This document shows positions 40,257-53,249 of a stretch of DNA of 64,000 nt, piece by piece. This DNA comes from Vanilla planifolia. Lineage: Eukaryota > Streptophyta > Magnoliopsida > Asparagales > Orchidaceae. Position numbers and translations under genes: made by a program. The notes beneath the pieces are model-generated. The model had not been told where the DNA came from. It ran no database searches and saw only the letters and a list, made by a program, of their open reading frames with translations. The stretch covers positions 375,809 through 439,808 of the forward strand of contig JAIUJO010000160.1 of NCBI GenBank assembly GCA_023846275.1, given 5' to 3'. Position 1 is the stretch's first letter; each line of letters starts with the position of its first letter.

Positions 40257-41324
40257 TTTGAAACTTTTTTGATGTCAATCTCCTTGAGGGCATCAATTTA
40301 CTACAATAAAGAGTAGAATCTTAGTAGATCATGATAGTAAGGTTACGTTACCCGTTATAATCTTTAGTCACAAATTTAACTCATCTATAAAAGATTCTAC
40401 TCACTATTCATACTTAACTATCATTTCTTATAGTGCTCATGTCATACAACTTTCCACGACACAAGAAAAGCTCATGGTTCTATACCCCTAGGCTGGAAAG
40501 CCCCTTTGGCCAACACATTGACAATGAGCCTAAGCATCACATTTATGCATGGATTCTAACTTAGAGGCCATCAGTCACAACCTCAAAAAGATAGCTTCAT
40601 GCCTTAGCTTTTTATTCAAGTGTAACAAATAGTTGGGTGAATCAATGGTTTCTCCAACACTAGGTTGACTTATTATCATGACACATTCATTAATAGGGAA
40701 AATCTGACATCTCACACAATGTTCAATACCTAGAACATGTTGACTATTGGTGCTTGAATAGTCCAACGCTCAATAAATTCTTTTTTACAAAGATAGGATG
40801 AGCTTGCATATATGGATCAAAAAGCAACATTGGTGTGAATGCTGGGCTACCACAAACCAGTTATCCTTATGATAACTTTTCTAACACCTTTAACAACAAA
40901 TTTGAATGCCTAATAGATTTGATTGACATTTCTTTTATTGTTTACATTCATACTAGAAATTAGAATCACACGAGCTTTCACCCTTTTGTTTCACTTTAGA
41001 TTTCTATTCTCAATGAACTCATCTTAGGACAACTTTGTTATCTTTCAATAAATGTTCCACCCCAATCAATCTCTTATGTAACAATGTCCTTTAATATAGA
41101 TTGACCCACCCTAATTAATTTAGTCCACATGCTATCTCCCACATATGCTACACCTCTCAAGTCATTTCATAATGTTGGACAAGAATAAAGCTCAATAGTG
41201 TCTTCCTTTTTAAGCTAACAAGTTGTTAAGCAAAAAAGCTTACTCTTTGCATAACACTCACTTACATCTTAAAAACACTTGCTTCCATCAATTCCCTCAT
41301 CCCAGCTCAATAATTTCAACTCAA

Positions 41325-44115
41325 CTTCCTTTATAAGCTAATGCCAAATGGCACTCTCTAATTTGTTTCCCTCATCTCTTAGGGTCAACTAACCATTATT
41401 GGATTATCGTTAACATAGAGCCTTTTTCCTCATTCGGTTTTCAAAGTTCTCATTTGAATATTTCTTACCACAAAAAATATGCACAACAAAATACTCCACA
41501 CTGACTCGTGCCATACATTATGTTATGACCATTGCACTCTCCAACTTGTCGAGGCATAGCATTGCACCGATGAACATTTATGGGTCTCACATTTAACTAC
41601 AATCAATTTTTGGGATAATTTATTCAATAAGTGAGTTGTTTTGCACACATCAATGGATTTCAACTTCCATGACTGCCATCCTACTATCTTAATTGACAAC
41701 ACTTTTTGAAAGCTAAAAGTTAGTTGATAGTTGGACATTGTATCCCAGATTTTTTTATCCCACTTCAATAATTATGCTTACCAAAAGTGTCCCACTTGGA
41801 GCCTTGATTTAAGCCCTCCTATTAGTTTAATGTGAATAGTTCAAGAGCATTAACCACTCAATGCCTCTAATCAATGGCTTTGCCTAATAAAACTCAAATA
41901 GTGGCCCCTATTGGCTTGAAGTAAACTATAAAGGGAACCAACTACTAGGTGCTTCACTTAATTTTTCACTTGTACACCCAAGTCAAATGAATGATTTACA
42001 CATTAGTATCTCTATGGGCCTCCACAAGGATTTCCTTGGGTTTTGCCTACTTAGGCTTAGTTCACTAACTTTTAGGTTCTTATAAGCCTACTCCCACTCT
42101 AATACTTTATAGAAGATCTGAGTTAGTTAGTGGCTCACCCCTTGAATTAGGATCCGATAAATCAGCATTCTTATGCCTTATAGCTTGCTGACCTTTTGAG
42201 TCACAAGTAGATGGTGAGCCCACTAACCATCGCCAATGCATGTGGTGCCTCCAATTCAAATTTTGATCGGTTGACAATTGTGATAGGCCCTGACAATGAT
42301 TTCTCCATGGGTGATGTCTACTGATTTTACTAAGCTCAATCCCTTGCCTATGGCTTTCTTGAATAACAAAAATAAGTAGTAGGAAACTTCTTATTCAGTT
42401 GATGTGTATCACAAATTAAATGATGAGATATTTAGATACCTTAGTAGAGTTATAGTGACTCCCCTCATTTACCTATGCATGATTGAATTTCTTTAGTTTG
42501 ACATCTGGAGAACTAGGAAGAAATCACATTATCTGAGCATCCTCAAAGAATATCACAATGCATTGTTATAATTAAACAGTCAAATTCTCCGTGTTTGAGC
42601 CAATTCTGTGTTAATTGTTCAATGTTAAAGAAAGAGCCAAGTAGGGGCCTCTCCTAATATGTCTGCCAGTCAACACATGTCGACCTACTTTTAGTGCCCA
42701 AGTAGCTTGAGTAGTACACCAAGAGCAGATGAGTTTGGGAGTATGACCCTCATTCAAAATCTTTATAGCCAATCCTTTTGCCAAATTATGAATCCTTTTT
42801 GTCAACTTCTTATACTTAAATTTCACCACATACCAAAAGTTATTCACCTTGGAGATAATGTGCAGTTATGAGTATAATGAGTCTTTAAAGGGACTTAGCA
42901 ACTTATATATTCAAGGGTAATTAAGAACACATCAGAGATTACTCAAGATTTGGTGCTCTTCCAATTACTTTGCCCTACAACTGGTTATGTTGTTTCTAGA
43001 GCCAACAGGTTTTATGTATAAAATTTACTATTCCCAAGGCCATGCCTATGTCTCTAAACCACTTCCTTTCACTATCAATTGCCACATCATAGCTTTAAAA
43101 GTTTAACTAAACTTCCTTTAGTAGATCATGCCAAATGGCACTTCTTGACTAGTTTCTCTTATCTCTTAGGATTATCTAGCCCAAGTGCTATAATGAAGAT
43201 CTGAACAACAAGCACTCCAAGTTGGCTCATGTCCTACATTTAGTATTGACAGTTGCACCCTCCTATTCATTCAGATGTTGCAATGCACTGATGGCTAACT
43301 GTGGGTCACATGCTTAATTACAATCTATTTTTTGAAATAATTGATTAAACAAGTGAGTTCTTATGCATACATTAGTGGATTTCAATATCCATGACCACTA
43401 TTCTACTATCTTAATTGACTAGCTCCCTTTGTCAGCTCCAAGCTAGTATGTAATTGGACACTATAACCCAACTTTTAGTTCATCCCACGTTGCCAGTTAT
43501 GCTTACAAACAATGGCCCACTTGGAGCATAGATACTATAGCTAAACTACTCAAAGAAGTTGAGCATTACTGTCAATTTTAGGTATAAGATTTTGGTTAAG
43601 GACAAGGAGCCACCAATCCATCTATTCATTGCCATTTCCCAATAATACACCGAATCTGGCTCAAGCTATCTTGAGGGAAACTTTGAAGGGAAGTAGCTAC
43701 TAGATGGTTCAATAGACTTCCCCCACACAGCCAAGTTACATGATAGATTTTGCATGTCAGCATCATTGTGGCTTCCACTATAGTTTCCTTAGGCTTCACC
43801 CTACTCAGGCATATTTAACAATGTCTTGTGCTTTGTTATGCATGTTCTCATTCTAGCCTTTTATAGAAGATTGGTTCAATCATTGGATCATCTCTTAAAT
43901 GAGGATCTGAAGAATTAGGTTCCTTGCACCTCCTGGCTTGCTCACCGTTAGACTTACAAGCATGTTAGACTTCTTTGTCCATGTTTCAAGTTATGCTAGA
44001 TGGGGAGCTAACTTGTGGTCACCAATTCACATGATGCCACCAATGTAACCTAAATATAGCAAACATTATGACTGACCACGATGATAATTTCTCCATGGGA
44101 ACATTCTCGATGGCT
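41325..44115. repeat. ~1.75-kb tandem units within block X copy 1
   Basis: Sequence from about 41,325 recurs from about 43,110: CTTCCTTTATAAGCTAATGC against CTTCCTTTAGTAGATCATGC, then TGCCAAATGGCACTTC, TACAATCTATTTTTTG, and GCTTACAAACAATGGCCCAC against GCTTACCAAAAGTGTCCCAC. The next stretches agree too (41,820-42,360 with 43,555-44,115), including CAATGATTTCTCCATGGG against GATAATTTCTCCATGGG. Copy 2 shows the same arrangement plus one more partial unit. The duplication is older than the block duplication. Confidence 0.7.
42611..42847 (-). other. Protein-like minus-strand frame in block X copy 1, function unknown
   Basis: An open frame of 78 codons reads MNNFWYVVKFKYKKLTKRIH, then NLAKGLAIK, then PKLICSWCTTQATWALKVGR, then GPYLALSL. 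A matching open frame on the minus strand at 61,975-62,250 keeps KLTK-IHNLA-GL, PKLI--CTT-A-WALK-GRHV and AL-L. A third, broken match lies at about 60,450-60,640 (MVKFRQGKLKKWIRNFGKGL). Agreement at the protein level in three copies suggests that the ancestor coded here. I do not recognise the family. Length and start are uncertain because the frame is only what has survived between stops. It could be part of an element's gag-like or accessory gene, but that is not shown. Confidence 0.3.
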
Positions 44116-44119
44116 TAAG

Positions 44120-46200
44120 GTAATGCACTCCTCGAGCTTTGCAATAAACTATCTAATAATGTTCTACACCAGGCCAAGGCACACCATCCACTACCATCTA
44201 AATCTCTCTCAATAATTTAAAACATTCTTTAAGTCTTTTTTCAAAGTCCTTTTTATCTTTCCCTTACTGCACTTTTTTGTTATCAATCTCTTATTTAGCC
44301 TTCGACTAAATCTATGACCTAATTTGGACTACATTTCCAAACAACCTAACTCATTGATAATGCTTAATGTAGCAAGTAGGAATGAACAAAATAAGGCTCT
44401 CACCCACCCAAGAACCTTCTTCTAGGGTACTTGATAATGATTCATGGCTAAGTAACCCCTCTCTAGATTAAATATTAGGCATTAGGCTATCTGATTTGCA
44501 CATTGAGCTTTTCGTATTTTGCTTGATTTTACAAAAAGAATCCTCATAAATTCCTTCTCCTCCACTTATACGTATGCTTAACTCAATGGATAGCCTCACC
44601 AACATGGGGTCAAAATTACACTCCATAAAGCATGGAGTTGAATTTCTAAAGGACATTTGCTTGTCATGCTACAAAATCAACTCATAATGGCCAATGACTT
44701 AATATTAGAACGTGTCCACCTCTAACTGCATTGACAACTAACTATCACCCAACATTTTAACGAGTCATGCCGTAGCACAGGGTACCATCAATTCACTCAA
44801 ATCTAGGGTTATGACCAAAACAAATGATTCCAAGATTCAGCAAAGGAGCAATACATCACATTACACCAATACAGGTAATCCATTAGCTTGCATCCTTGGG
44901 TGCAAATTACATTTGAAAAGTTGATGATTTAGTAGATTCTATAATTCACAAGATGTAACATATTTCTCTACATTCTTCAACAATATGAAAACCAAGATTT
45001 TTGTTCTTGATAGCCTTTTGATATTCAATTACTATTCTCCATTAGACTTACTAACACATAATGGACTCATTGCCAGCTTAATATTTTCTCTCCATTCGCA
45101 CAAGACCTTGCCTACTATTTATTTTTTATTCCACTTAACATCGAGCTCCACCTAGAAGAAAGTGCATGTATGATGGAAGAATTTGGCATCAAATAGCTAT
45201 CACACCCCAATGGTTTCACATATCACTTGAACATTCATAGCACTCATCAATGAACCTTTCACAAATACACATATGAAAACATTGTTATGTGTTCTCCTTC
45301 TAAATGATAAGGTTCAATAAACATCTCATCAAGTCACATGTAGTAACTTCTTACATAGTATATATCACTTGACTGCACCTTTCAATCGACTGGAGCAATG
45401 GGTAATTTGTACAAAATGTAGGGTTATAGTAAATACAAGACAATGACTAGTGCTTATTAAAATTTTCTTACTGAGAACCAACAATTGAAATGATCTATCT
45501 CCATCAAAGTGAAATTTTTGTCAGATTACCTAAGCCCATTTAACCATGGCAATGGACTTTGAATACATTATTGTGGCATGCATGTGACCCACAACATCTT
45601 AAGGAATCACAAGCCTATTATTTCCTAAAATGTTCATGTCTTTAGTGCTAATATTTCCTTTAAAAAGCTAGCAATAGGGCTCCACACATAGCTAATTAGA
45701 GGGATGAAGTCTTACTTATTAATAGAATTCACCTAACAGATCTCTTTACCAACAAAGAATGGTTATACGCCAATAGGAATAAACGAACATCTTTCAAGAA
45801 AAAAGATTTCTTACCCATTTTTTGTTTATAACACAAGATGAATTCTAGGTTTTTCATTGTAAGTTTTTTGCTCAAAACCAAAACAAAAAATTAATCTGAG
45901 CTTGAATTCTGGTTGGAGTTTCAAATCAATTGAGGAGTATGCCTATTTTTCCTTATTTTTTTCTTTTATATTTGTGTATTTGTTGTATTTTTTTCTTTTG
46001 TATTTGTTGTATTTTTTTCCACCACCCATGGAATTAAGAAAGAACTCTGAATTCTATCAAACCTTCCTATTTTTGGACCGAGTAAACTTCCAAGTATTGA
46101 GTCAAACAAACCTATAAGTTCCACTCATGGTGGTGCACTCCCATCAATTCCCTTAAGGTTTAGCCTTATGACCATACTCGCATAAGTTTGTGGAAGGAGA
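44120..46200. other. No gene seen; end of block X and unique AT-rich sequence
   Basis: The first 520 bp match 63,480-64,000. From 45,640 to 46,200 the sequence matches nothing else in the window. It holds an imperfect pyrimidine-rich repeat at about 45,960-46,020 (TTTTTCTTTTGTATTTGTTG and variants). The short open frame at 45,902-46,117 is low-complexity Phe/Leu/Tyr from that run and is not supported as a gene. Confidence 0.5.
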
Positions 46201-46742
46201 CATTGGTGATGTTGTTGATATTATTGGAGGATAGATACTCAAAATATGATGTTTGTTTAGGTACATGATATTCCTTGTAGTAGAAGGTAGGTTGAGGTAT
46301 GTGGCAAAACAAGATGGTAGAGAAAAAGCTTGACTAAATTATAGTTCTAGTTGGAGTTGTCACATTGGTAGAAGAAATGCTTTGACATGTGCTTCATTTT
46401 TTATTTGGAAAACTCTAAAATGAATGTGTAATCAATAGTTTCTTTAGTACATAAGAGGATTAGTGATCAATGGAAACTTCTAAATCAAGAAATATTGCAA
46501 AAGAAATAACAAAGAATTCTTCGTTTTATTATCATCAACAGGTGGCCACTGAAGAAGTTTTGACCCTACTAAGGAATAGTTTTGAGGACCCTTGTTTTCT
46601 TTCTTGCAATCCATGATTCAACAAAGTTTGGTCATCAACTTCAATGAGGTGAATGGAACAATGTCATGACATCACTAGAAGTATCAAAGTTAGATGATTT
46701 CTATTGTGATCATAAATCATTTAAGGATGATGTGGGTGAATC

Positions 46743-48271
46743 TTGTGGATGCATGATGCTTTAAATATAAAAGGCAACATGATAATAGGGATAGGGATGG
46801 AGGAGGAAGAGTTAAATCGAATAGATCATGAATCGAAGTTAATTGAGCCTACAAAATTATGTACTACCTCAAATGAGCTTGTTGCATGTCCAATTGGTAC
46901 CAAAGTAGTTTATTTATGTAGGTGCATGCAAAGTGTTTAGAGGAATGCCAAAATTGTGTTGGAGGAAAAATCTTTGAATGAAAATCATCCAGTAAATATC
47001 ATGGCAAAGTTGTGCTTCGACGAGGTTTTTACCTAATGAAGAAAGAACAATGGTAATAACATTTCCATAGGAGGCCCCATTGTTAATTTCTTGGAAAGTG
47101 TGACAAATTTAGATGTGAAGATGCTGGAACCAAGTATACCTCTTTCATAATTAATGATCAAATTTGAGTGATGCTTGTGGTTTACAAATTTGCTATCACT
47201 AGTATTATTTTATTTTAGAGTTAGTGGTGATCATTTGTCTTTTTAAAGGATTACTAGAGCACTCCAATGTAGATTGTGCCATTTCAGGGGGATCCATGTT
47301 CTGGATTTGTTAGCTGTATGATTTTTTTTACACTTTGACTTAGTTGCAAATTGAGAGTTTTTGTGGTTGGGTGGAACCTATAAGGTTGTAAGCATTAAAT
47401 TGGGATTAGATATATGGACACATGGTTTTGAGCCTAGTACAAGAATTTTGTGCTCACTAATTTAGGTTTATTTTTGGGCACACCCTCTTACACATTTCCA
47501 AGGTTATGCGTGACCCTATTTAGATTTATAGTCAGATGGATGACAAAGATGTCATCCTTTACAACGGTATTTTTAATAATAGACCATTCAAAGCCATTAG
47601 GATTAGATCAGTGGCTTAATGGGCCATTTGGTCAATCTTTTTAGAGGTATGAGTATAAGGGAGTACCCTTTATCTACATTATCTATGACTAAGTGGGGCA
47701 TGATTCTAGGATATGTGTAATTAGCATGTCGGTTCACAATGCTACTACAGTTTAGAGCTTCTATCCTATAGAGGTAAGACATGATCAGGATTGAAAAGTG
47801 AGGGTGGTTTCACACAAGTAAGGATAGGAGCTCATGATGAGAAGAAAAATGATTTGAAACCATAGATGGTTTTGCAACCTAAAAGAAAACAGTGTCTATA
47901 GCAAGACAATTAAGAAAAACTATAAATGGAAAGGTATGAGTAAGCTGGAGACTAGTTAGTAGTACAATTTTAAAGATATAAAGCATGTTATGCATAGGGG
48001 TAAATGCCAAACCAGGAATGAGTGGCATAATTGCGATTCATCTAAGACTGAGTGGGTATCAAAATATAGAGTTTATGTGAAAGATGTAATTATGTCAAAT
48101 AAAAAAAATATCCACCATGTTACAAGGAAGTGGATGATGGTCATGATGATTGTTCATAGAATATGTTATAGAAGTCGAAAAAAATATATGGTAGCCTTAT
48201 GCAATCCAAGTCCATCCATTACCGTGGCACCACTTAGTGCTCAAGAAAGGCACAAATACACTATAGAATAA
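46743..48271 (+). pseudogene. LINE copy 2 ORF1 remnant (DUF4283 and zinc-knuckle type)
   Basis: Near 47,420-47,510 a frame reads FEPSTRILCSLI-stop-VYFWAHPLTHF, the counterpart of FKPNTLMIMCAPI in copy 1 and of the WVRLPxLPLxFW core of DUF4283. At 47,648-47,707 the sequence reads YEYKGVPFIYIIYD-stop-VGHDS, the CCHC knuckle with both first cysteines turned to Tyr (one G-to-A step each) and the His kept. The C-terminal open frame (47,990-48,271) ends LSAQERHKYTIE, like copy 1. The N-terminal frame at 46,743-46,940 is rich in Glu and Lys. Such proteins coat LINE RNA in the cytoplasm and nucleus. The call is by family pattern. Confidence 0.55.
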
Positions 48272-49879
48272 ATTTGGAGATGATTTTGTAATTAAAAAAG
48301 GATAAAGGTTGTTTCATGAAATTTTGAAAATTAAAAAATAATCAATGGTGGTATTTCACAAGAACATTGGATTTCTCAAAGAATGGAGTAGTGGCCTCTT
48401 CTATCTCAAAACTTTTGAGGAACTGCATATTGCTTTGTTGTAACTAGGTTCACTTGAACATTATATTTGGCATTGTTCTTGGCTTTACCTTGTCATCAAT
48501 TTAGGGTATTTTGACTGTGGAAAATAGAAGCAAATATGGTATTTATACTAGTTGTTATTAATCTTATGAAGTTAAGTTGGCAAAGAATTTAGTGGTATTC
48601 AGTTACCAGCTTGGTGTTGATCCTGATGGAGATAGTTCAAGCTTGGCTAAAGTATGCCCAAATCTACAAGGTAGAGAGAAGCAATATTACATCTCTTCTA
48701 GACATAGTGATTAATAAGTATGCAAAACCCTCTAGTGTTTGCAATAGAGGAATGATTTAGAATGGAAACTTAAAGGTTATATAAATTATTGGAGAAGTAT
48801 TTAATCCAGGAGTGCCAAAGATATTATAAGTAGTGGAGGTTTTCAATCTATGTTTGCCATATTTTCAAAGGATTGGTCAGCAAACTCATCTAAAAGGTTT
48901 TGTGTGAAAAGCTATTTCATTTTAGGTATGTCAACAAGTTTGTCATGGCTAGGAGCTACATAGAATTAGCCATTAGAAAATTTATTGTGCACCTAAGCTC
49001 TATATCAATTGACTGAATCAGGAGCTAAATGAGAGAAACAATGTATGTGATTTTGAGAAGCACCTTTATTGGATAAGCCTTGAAGAATTCTATTAAAATG
49101 CATATAAGGATAAGAGTCTCTTTATTAGCTTAGAATCATGACTATATTTTTAAGAGAAAAGAGGGCACCTTGAAGACGAGGAGCATTATTGGGACCAAGA
49201 ATCTTTATTCAACTTCAAATTATTAGATGGAGATATAGCTTCGTATCCTAGGCTATAAATTTTTTTGGGTAAGTGATTTATGGACAAAGAACATAGGGAA
49301 CTCAAGTTGTGAAAATAGATTAATTTTGAACAGTGCAATGAATGTCATGAAGTTTTTGAGTCCTATGTTCTACTGTCGATCAGTGGTGCCACTAAAATAT
49401 AGATGTTGCATAGTAGGGAGTGCTATAAAGGTATGTAGTCTACATAGATGCTTCTTTTTTAGATAATAATGCATGGTTGAATTTGTAGTATGAAATATTC
49501 AAGAGGTTAGAGCTATAAAATCTCAAAGCTACTTGTAGTCTTACTAAAGCCAAATAAGTTCTTCATAGTTTCTTTATTGGAAACTAAAGTGGATAACTTC
49601 AATAGGTGTGAGAAGGATGAACATTTTGGGTAAGAATTGGAAGTAGGTAAAGCTTGATATTTTTGATTGATCATCATAGGTGGTCACTATCCAGGGGAGA
49701 CCTAGTAGCAATATGTTTGATAGTGTTGTGTGCATTAAAAGATTATATTAACCATTGGACAGGCTCGGATCAAATTTGAGAATTGGCAAGGCTAGGTGGA
49801 TTATTGATTATTGCAGAGGATAACAACACGTTATATGCATGAATCAAAAATGAGGGAAAAGATTTAGTAGTGGGAAAGG

Positions 49880-50300
49880 TCAATATTGGTACTTCAGCTT
49901 CATTCATGTTCTAAATCTAGCTGACTTGGGATTTATTTGAAAAAGATTGACTTGGTGCCATATGAAGGTGGGGCATTTTCGTATATATATGAAAGAGTAT
50001 ATATAGATTTTAAGAGTATTTGGTGGTATGCAAGCATTCTTGAGTACAAGACTGACACATCTTCCTCATATCAGTTAAAACCATTACTCTGCTTATTCAA
50101 TTTAGTCAGCTATCATTGAATAAAGTTGATAAGAGAACCTAGTTTGAAAACATATGGCTATCATTTCCATATTCAATAAATTTAGTGTAGATAGCTTAGA
50201 AAAGGACTATCAAAGCAAATCATATAAGTAGTTTCTCTATAAAATTTTGTAGAGCATTAACAATATTAAAGAAATGGAGCGTAGGTAAGCTTGGTAATAT
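49880..50300 (+). pseudogene. LINE copy 2 endonuclease end and linker (remnant)
   Basis: Frames here read IHVLNLADLGFI and then KRLTWCHMKVGHFRIY, the DLGFxGxxFTWxN motif near the end of LINE endonucleases. ILRVFGGMQAFLSTRLTHLPHIS follows, resembling ERLDRxLxNxxWxxxFPxxxVxHLPxxxSDH. After 50,130 comes ENIWLSFPYS with later LTILKKW, like FRFExxWLxxPxF and LKxWNK of the linker to the polymerase. This nuclease normally nicks target DNA so that copying can start. The fit to the family's order is good although frames shift twice. Confidence 0.65.
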
Positions 50301-50575
50301 TCCTAATAAGCCTCACCAATTGAAATGGAGTGTAGCTAAGCTAGGCACAACATATTGCTTCTTATCACAAGGTTGTGGCTTTAAAAGAAGGTTGGTGGCA
50401 GCAACATGCTAAGCATTATTGGCCTACCATTTGGGTTCAAAACAAACTTTTTTTAGATAGTGGCTACTTCTACATATAGAATAATTTATATACATCATCT
50501 CAAAAGTGATAGTGGGGAATTAGTGGCTTTGCTAATGAAGATTAAAGACATTCTCATGTAGCTCTTAACCAAGAA

Positions 50576-51780
50576 GTGCAATTTGGGCAATATGAACCAC
50601 TCAAACCTTTCCAGCCTTTGACAACTATCAAGAGTAAGCAAGCAGTAATTCTTGTAGATCCAATTAGCAACTATGATATTAGAAAGTTGCATTATCAATT
50701 GAACAAAATAAAGACTCTAGAGTGGATCACATCCATACTAAGCTTTTTTATGGTTTTTGGAACATTACCTAAGTGAATATTGTCACAACAACAAAATATT
50801 CTTTAAAGATAGCTATATGCCAAAATTGTTAAAAGACATGCTGGTCATTCTTTTTCCTAAAGTTAAAGTTTCTTTTAGTCTCAAACAATTCTATCTCCCT
50901 AATCTTTGTAATGTGATCTACAAAGTAGTCAATAAATTTTTGGTAGGTAGACAAAAGATTGTGCTTCCTAATATTATAGCTAGAGAAGAAGTTATTTTTG
51001 TAACTATACATGCTATATTTTATAATATATTTTTGGCACAAGAAATGGGTGCCTATATGAATTTATCTTCTTCCAAATAAGGTTTAGTAGAAGTAAAGTT
51101 AAACGAAGACTAAACTTATGATGAGGTCAACTAAAATTTCATGCTAGATATGCATAAACATTTGTAGTTCATGAATCCTAGGTGTGATTTGATTGAGACT
51201 TATGTCAATACACCAAGATTTTGGATTATGTTTAATGGTATCCACCTTCAATGGATTGAAGCTATCAGGGGCCTTAAGTAGGCAAGTTAACTTTTACCAA
51301 ACCTTTTTACTATTACACATGTGTTTCTATCTTGGTTTAATCAATTCTAGGTAGAGAAAGCCACCTTTATTATGATTATGATTGACCCTTTCTTCTCGAT
51401 GATTAGACACCTTTATATGCTAATAAAATCATAATTTATACTCCAATAAATTATGTTATAGCGAGGACAACTTTGGACATTATGAAGCAACATGCGTAAC
51501 AAACAAATCATGTGGTAAGTCATAAAAACTCCATACTATTGTATCGCGAGGGAATGGAATGAAACATCTAAGCATACCTATTGTAGCAACTAAACTTCAC
51601 AAAAATACTTCAAATTTAATATTGATCAAGTTGAAAGCTTTTTGGCAAAGTAGAAGATATGGTAACTATTGATGATTGGGCATGTTGTCATGATCAACAT
51701 GGTGTTAACTTTATTCTTGCTTATTAATTGGCTTACTCTCTAATTCCAAGTGCATTATTATTGAGTTGCAGAAACTGAAA
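50576..51780 (+). pseudogene. LINE copy 2 reverse transcriptase remnant
   Basis: The frame at 50,576-50,776 holds LVDPISNYDIRKLHYQLNKI then KTLEWITS, the LxxPxxxxEIxxAxxxxxxxKxPGxDG region. The 107-codon frame at 50,757-51,080 reads FFKDSYMPKLLKDMLVILFP, then VKVSFSLKQFYLPNLCNVIY then KVVNKFLVGR, then FLAQEMGAYM: the fingers of a plant L1 polymerase (LIPKVxxPxxxxxFRPISLCNVxYKxxxKxLxxRLK). At about 51,234-51,278 NGIHLQWIEAIRGLK continues it. HLYMLIKS near 51,400 stands where YADD should be, altered by a frame change. MIGHVVMINMVLTLF at about 51,680 is the AGRVxLIxxVL thumb motif. Confidence 0.88.
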
Positions 51781-52813
51781 CATCAGTACTCTTGGAGTAG
51801 TTGTAATGTTAGCAACACTTTATATTATGAAATCAGTAACTCTTCCTTGGGAATGTGGAGGACTCAGAGTCTATAATTTGTTAACATGATAAGTAGCATT
51901 AATAGTACAACATTGTAGGAAGGTTATGGCTTGGGAATATAGTTTATCAATTCAAACATTTAGATCCAAGTCTTTAAGGATAATGCATAGTTTCTATATG
52001 TTGTGTTGTGCATCACATATATGCAAGTTACATAGTATTGTTGTACCTTAAATATGGTTTAAATAGGGAAGAGAATGCATGGAGCTATAACCTCTATCTT
52101 CATATGGGGATTAATCTCAAAATTTCTTCCTAATTCCTTCTCAATATTGGCAAGAGGGATCATGATACTAACGTTATGTCCATGGGGATGTAATTGATGG
52201 AGGATGTGCAACATAGCTAATGGGAATGCCTTCAGGCAAAGTAATATTGGTCCAAACATAGCTAATCTTTGGCTTGACAGGGTAAATGGAAAATATTTTA
52301 AACTTTTAAATGAGCTTGTTAACTGATAAAAATGAACAAATGGGTCTGAACTACATCTCATTTAATTACATTTGCTACTTCTATTTTATGTCACCTTTAG
52401 ATCAATAGAAATTGTTTTGCAGAAATGGACAAGGTGCTTAATTTAGCTGCACAACAAAGAATTATTCAATTTGGTTCTATTGCTTATTTTGTTTCTCTTA
52501 TTCCATCTATTGGAAGCTCTGATGGCCTTCACGTGTTCTTTTTTAACTCTAATTTGGCTACTCTAATGGGTTTTGTTAAGCTTAATTGCAACGTTGTGCA
52601 ACTTAATATATATCTAAAAATTTGTATTATTATTAAGGATAACTCAAGTATGCCTATAATATTGTTGGAAAAACTTGGATTTTAGGGTTAGTTTAAACTA
52701 TGGAGACTGCTATTATTCTTGAAGCTATGGAGCTCCTTAGAAGGATACTTCCTAATATCCATGCTATGGAGATAAAAATAGACTCCACAATAATTATTAC
52801 TGAACTGAACTAA
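51781..52813 (+). pseudogene. LINE copy 2 connector and RNase H remnant
   Basis: GGLRVYNLLT (about 51,860) is the connector motif. RNase H begins at about 52,570 with GFVKLNCNVVQ, Asn again in place of the first catalytic Asp. In another frame from 52,700 to 52,813 it continues METAIILEAMELLRRILPNI followed by HAMEIKIDSTIIITELN, which keeps the Glu and second Asp. The 86-codon frame at 52,425 joins linker and RNase H start. The zinc-finger motif expected between is too worn to read. The tail after 52,860 (ATATGCAATCCTTCATACTA) matches copies at 28.6, 36.6 and 55.8 kb. Confidence 0.72.
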
Positions 52814-53249
52814 TTTCTTGTTTCTACATTAAATAAGAGTGCTCATCATAGCGCTATTACTTATGTGTAGGATATGCAATCCTTCATACTATCAAACATA
52901 AAAGGTAATGAAAATTGTGCAGTTTATCAGGCCATACATCATGCAGTTTTGTATGTTTTTATTTGGGATTAGCAAGTGTCCCTTCCAAAACTACTTTTGT
53001 GTTCTCTATTTTTTTATTTTATGTATAAACCTTCTTAAAGAGACCATGATGTATGTTTCAACATTTTTCTTTATGATGGAACACAAAGACCTTTGAACCC
53101 ATAGACTCCTCTCGAAACATAATGACTATGGTAGAAGGAGTTGTACATATGCATAGATGAGTGCTATCTATGTAGGGAATGATGTTGAACTTGTAGAAGT
53201 TGGCACATGATTGGTTGGTTGGCGATGTTGGCTGTGGTAGGAGGTGGTA

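Larger units (their letters stand above)
36980..45640. repeat. Unidentified repeat block X, copy 1 (duplicated at 56.1-64.0 kb)
   Basis: From the LINE 3' end to at least 44,640, this stretch lines up with 56,100-64,000 in the same orientation, roughly four bases in five by eye. Matching words include CATGACTCATGTAACTACAA (38,475 and 57,258) and CAACATGGGGTCAAAATT (44,609 and 63,969). The offset drifts between about 18.8 and 19.4 kb through insertions and losses. Inside lie a ~325-bp duplication (39.3-39.8 kb), short repeats (40.1-40.3 kb) and ~1.7-kb tandem units (41.3-44.1 kb). From 44,640 to 45,640 the partner lies beyond the window. No recognised protein domain was found on either strand, though the minus strand has a weak protein-like pattern. 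It could be the remains of a large transposable element. Confidence 0.65.
46200..53230 (+). mobile_element. Decayed near full-length L1-like LINE, copy 2
   Basis: This is the second long copy of the family seen at 29.0-37.0 kb, in the same orientation and not interrupted by the LTR fossil. In order: ORF1 remnant (46.7-48.3 kb), endonuclease end (49.9-50.1 kb), polymerase (50.6-51.5 kb), connector GGLRVYNLLT (about 51,860) and RNase H (52.56-52.81 kb), then the shared 3' tail to about 53,230. It is the best copy for reading the family, because the polymerase has a 107-codon open stretch. Every domain still has stops and frame changes, so it cannot move. Limits are taken from where similarity to the other copies begins and ends; no target duplication was found. 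Confidence 0.75.

Noticed and set aside
40386-40393. TATAAAAG as a promoter TATA box in block X
   Set aside because: The matching place in copy 2 reads TGTAAAAG, no gene or transcript start follows, and such words are common in AT-rich DNA.
45902-46117. 71-codon frame starting MNSGWSFKSIEEY as a small membrane protein
   Set aside because: Its hydrophobic middle comes from an imperfect T-rich repeat (TTTTTCTTTTGTATTTGTTG and variants). There is no second copy or support for expression.
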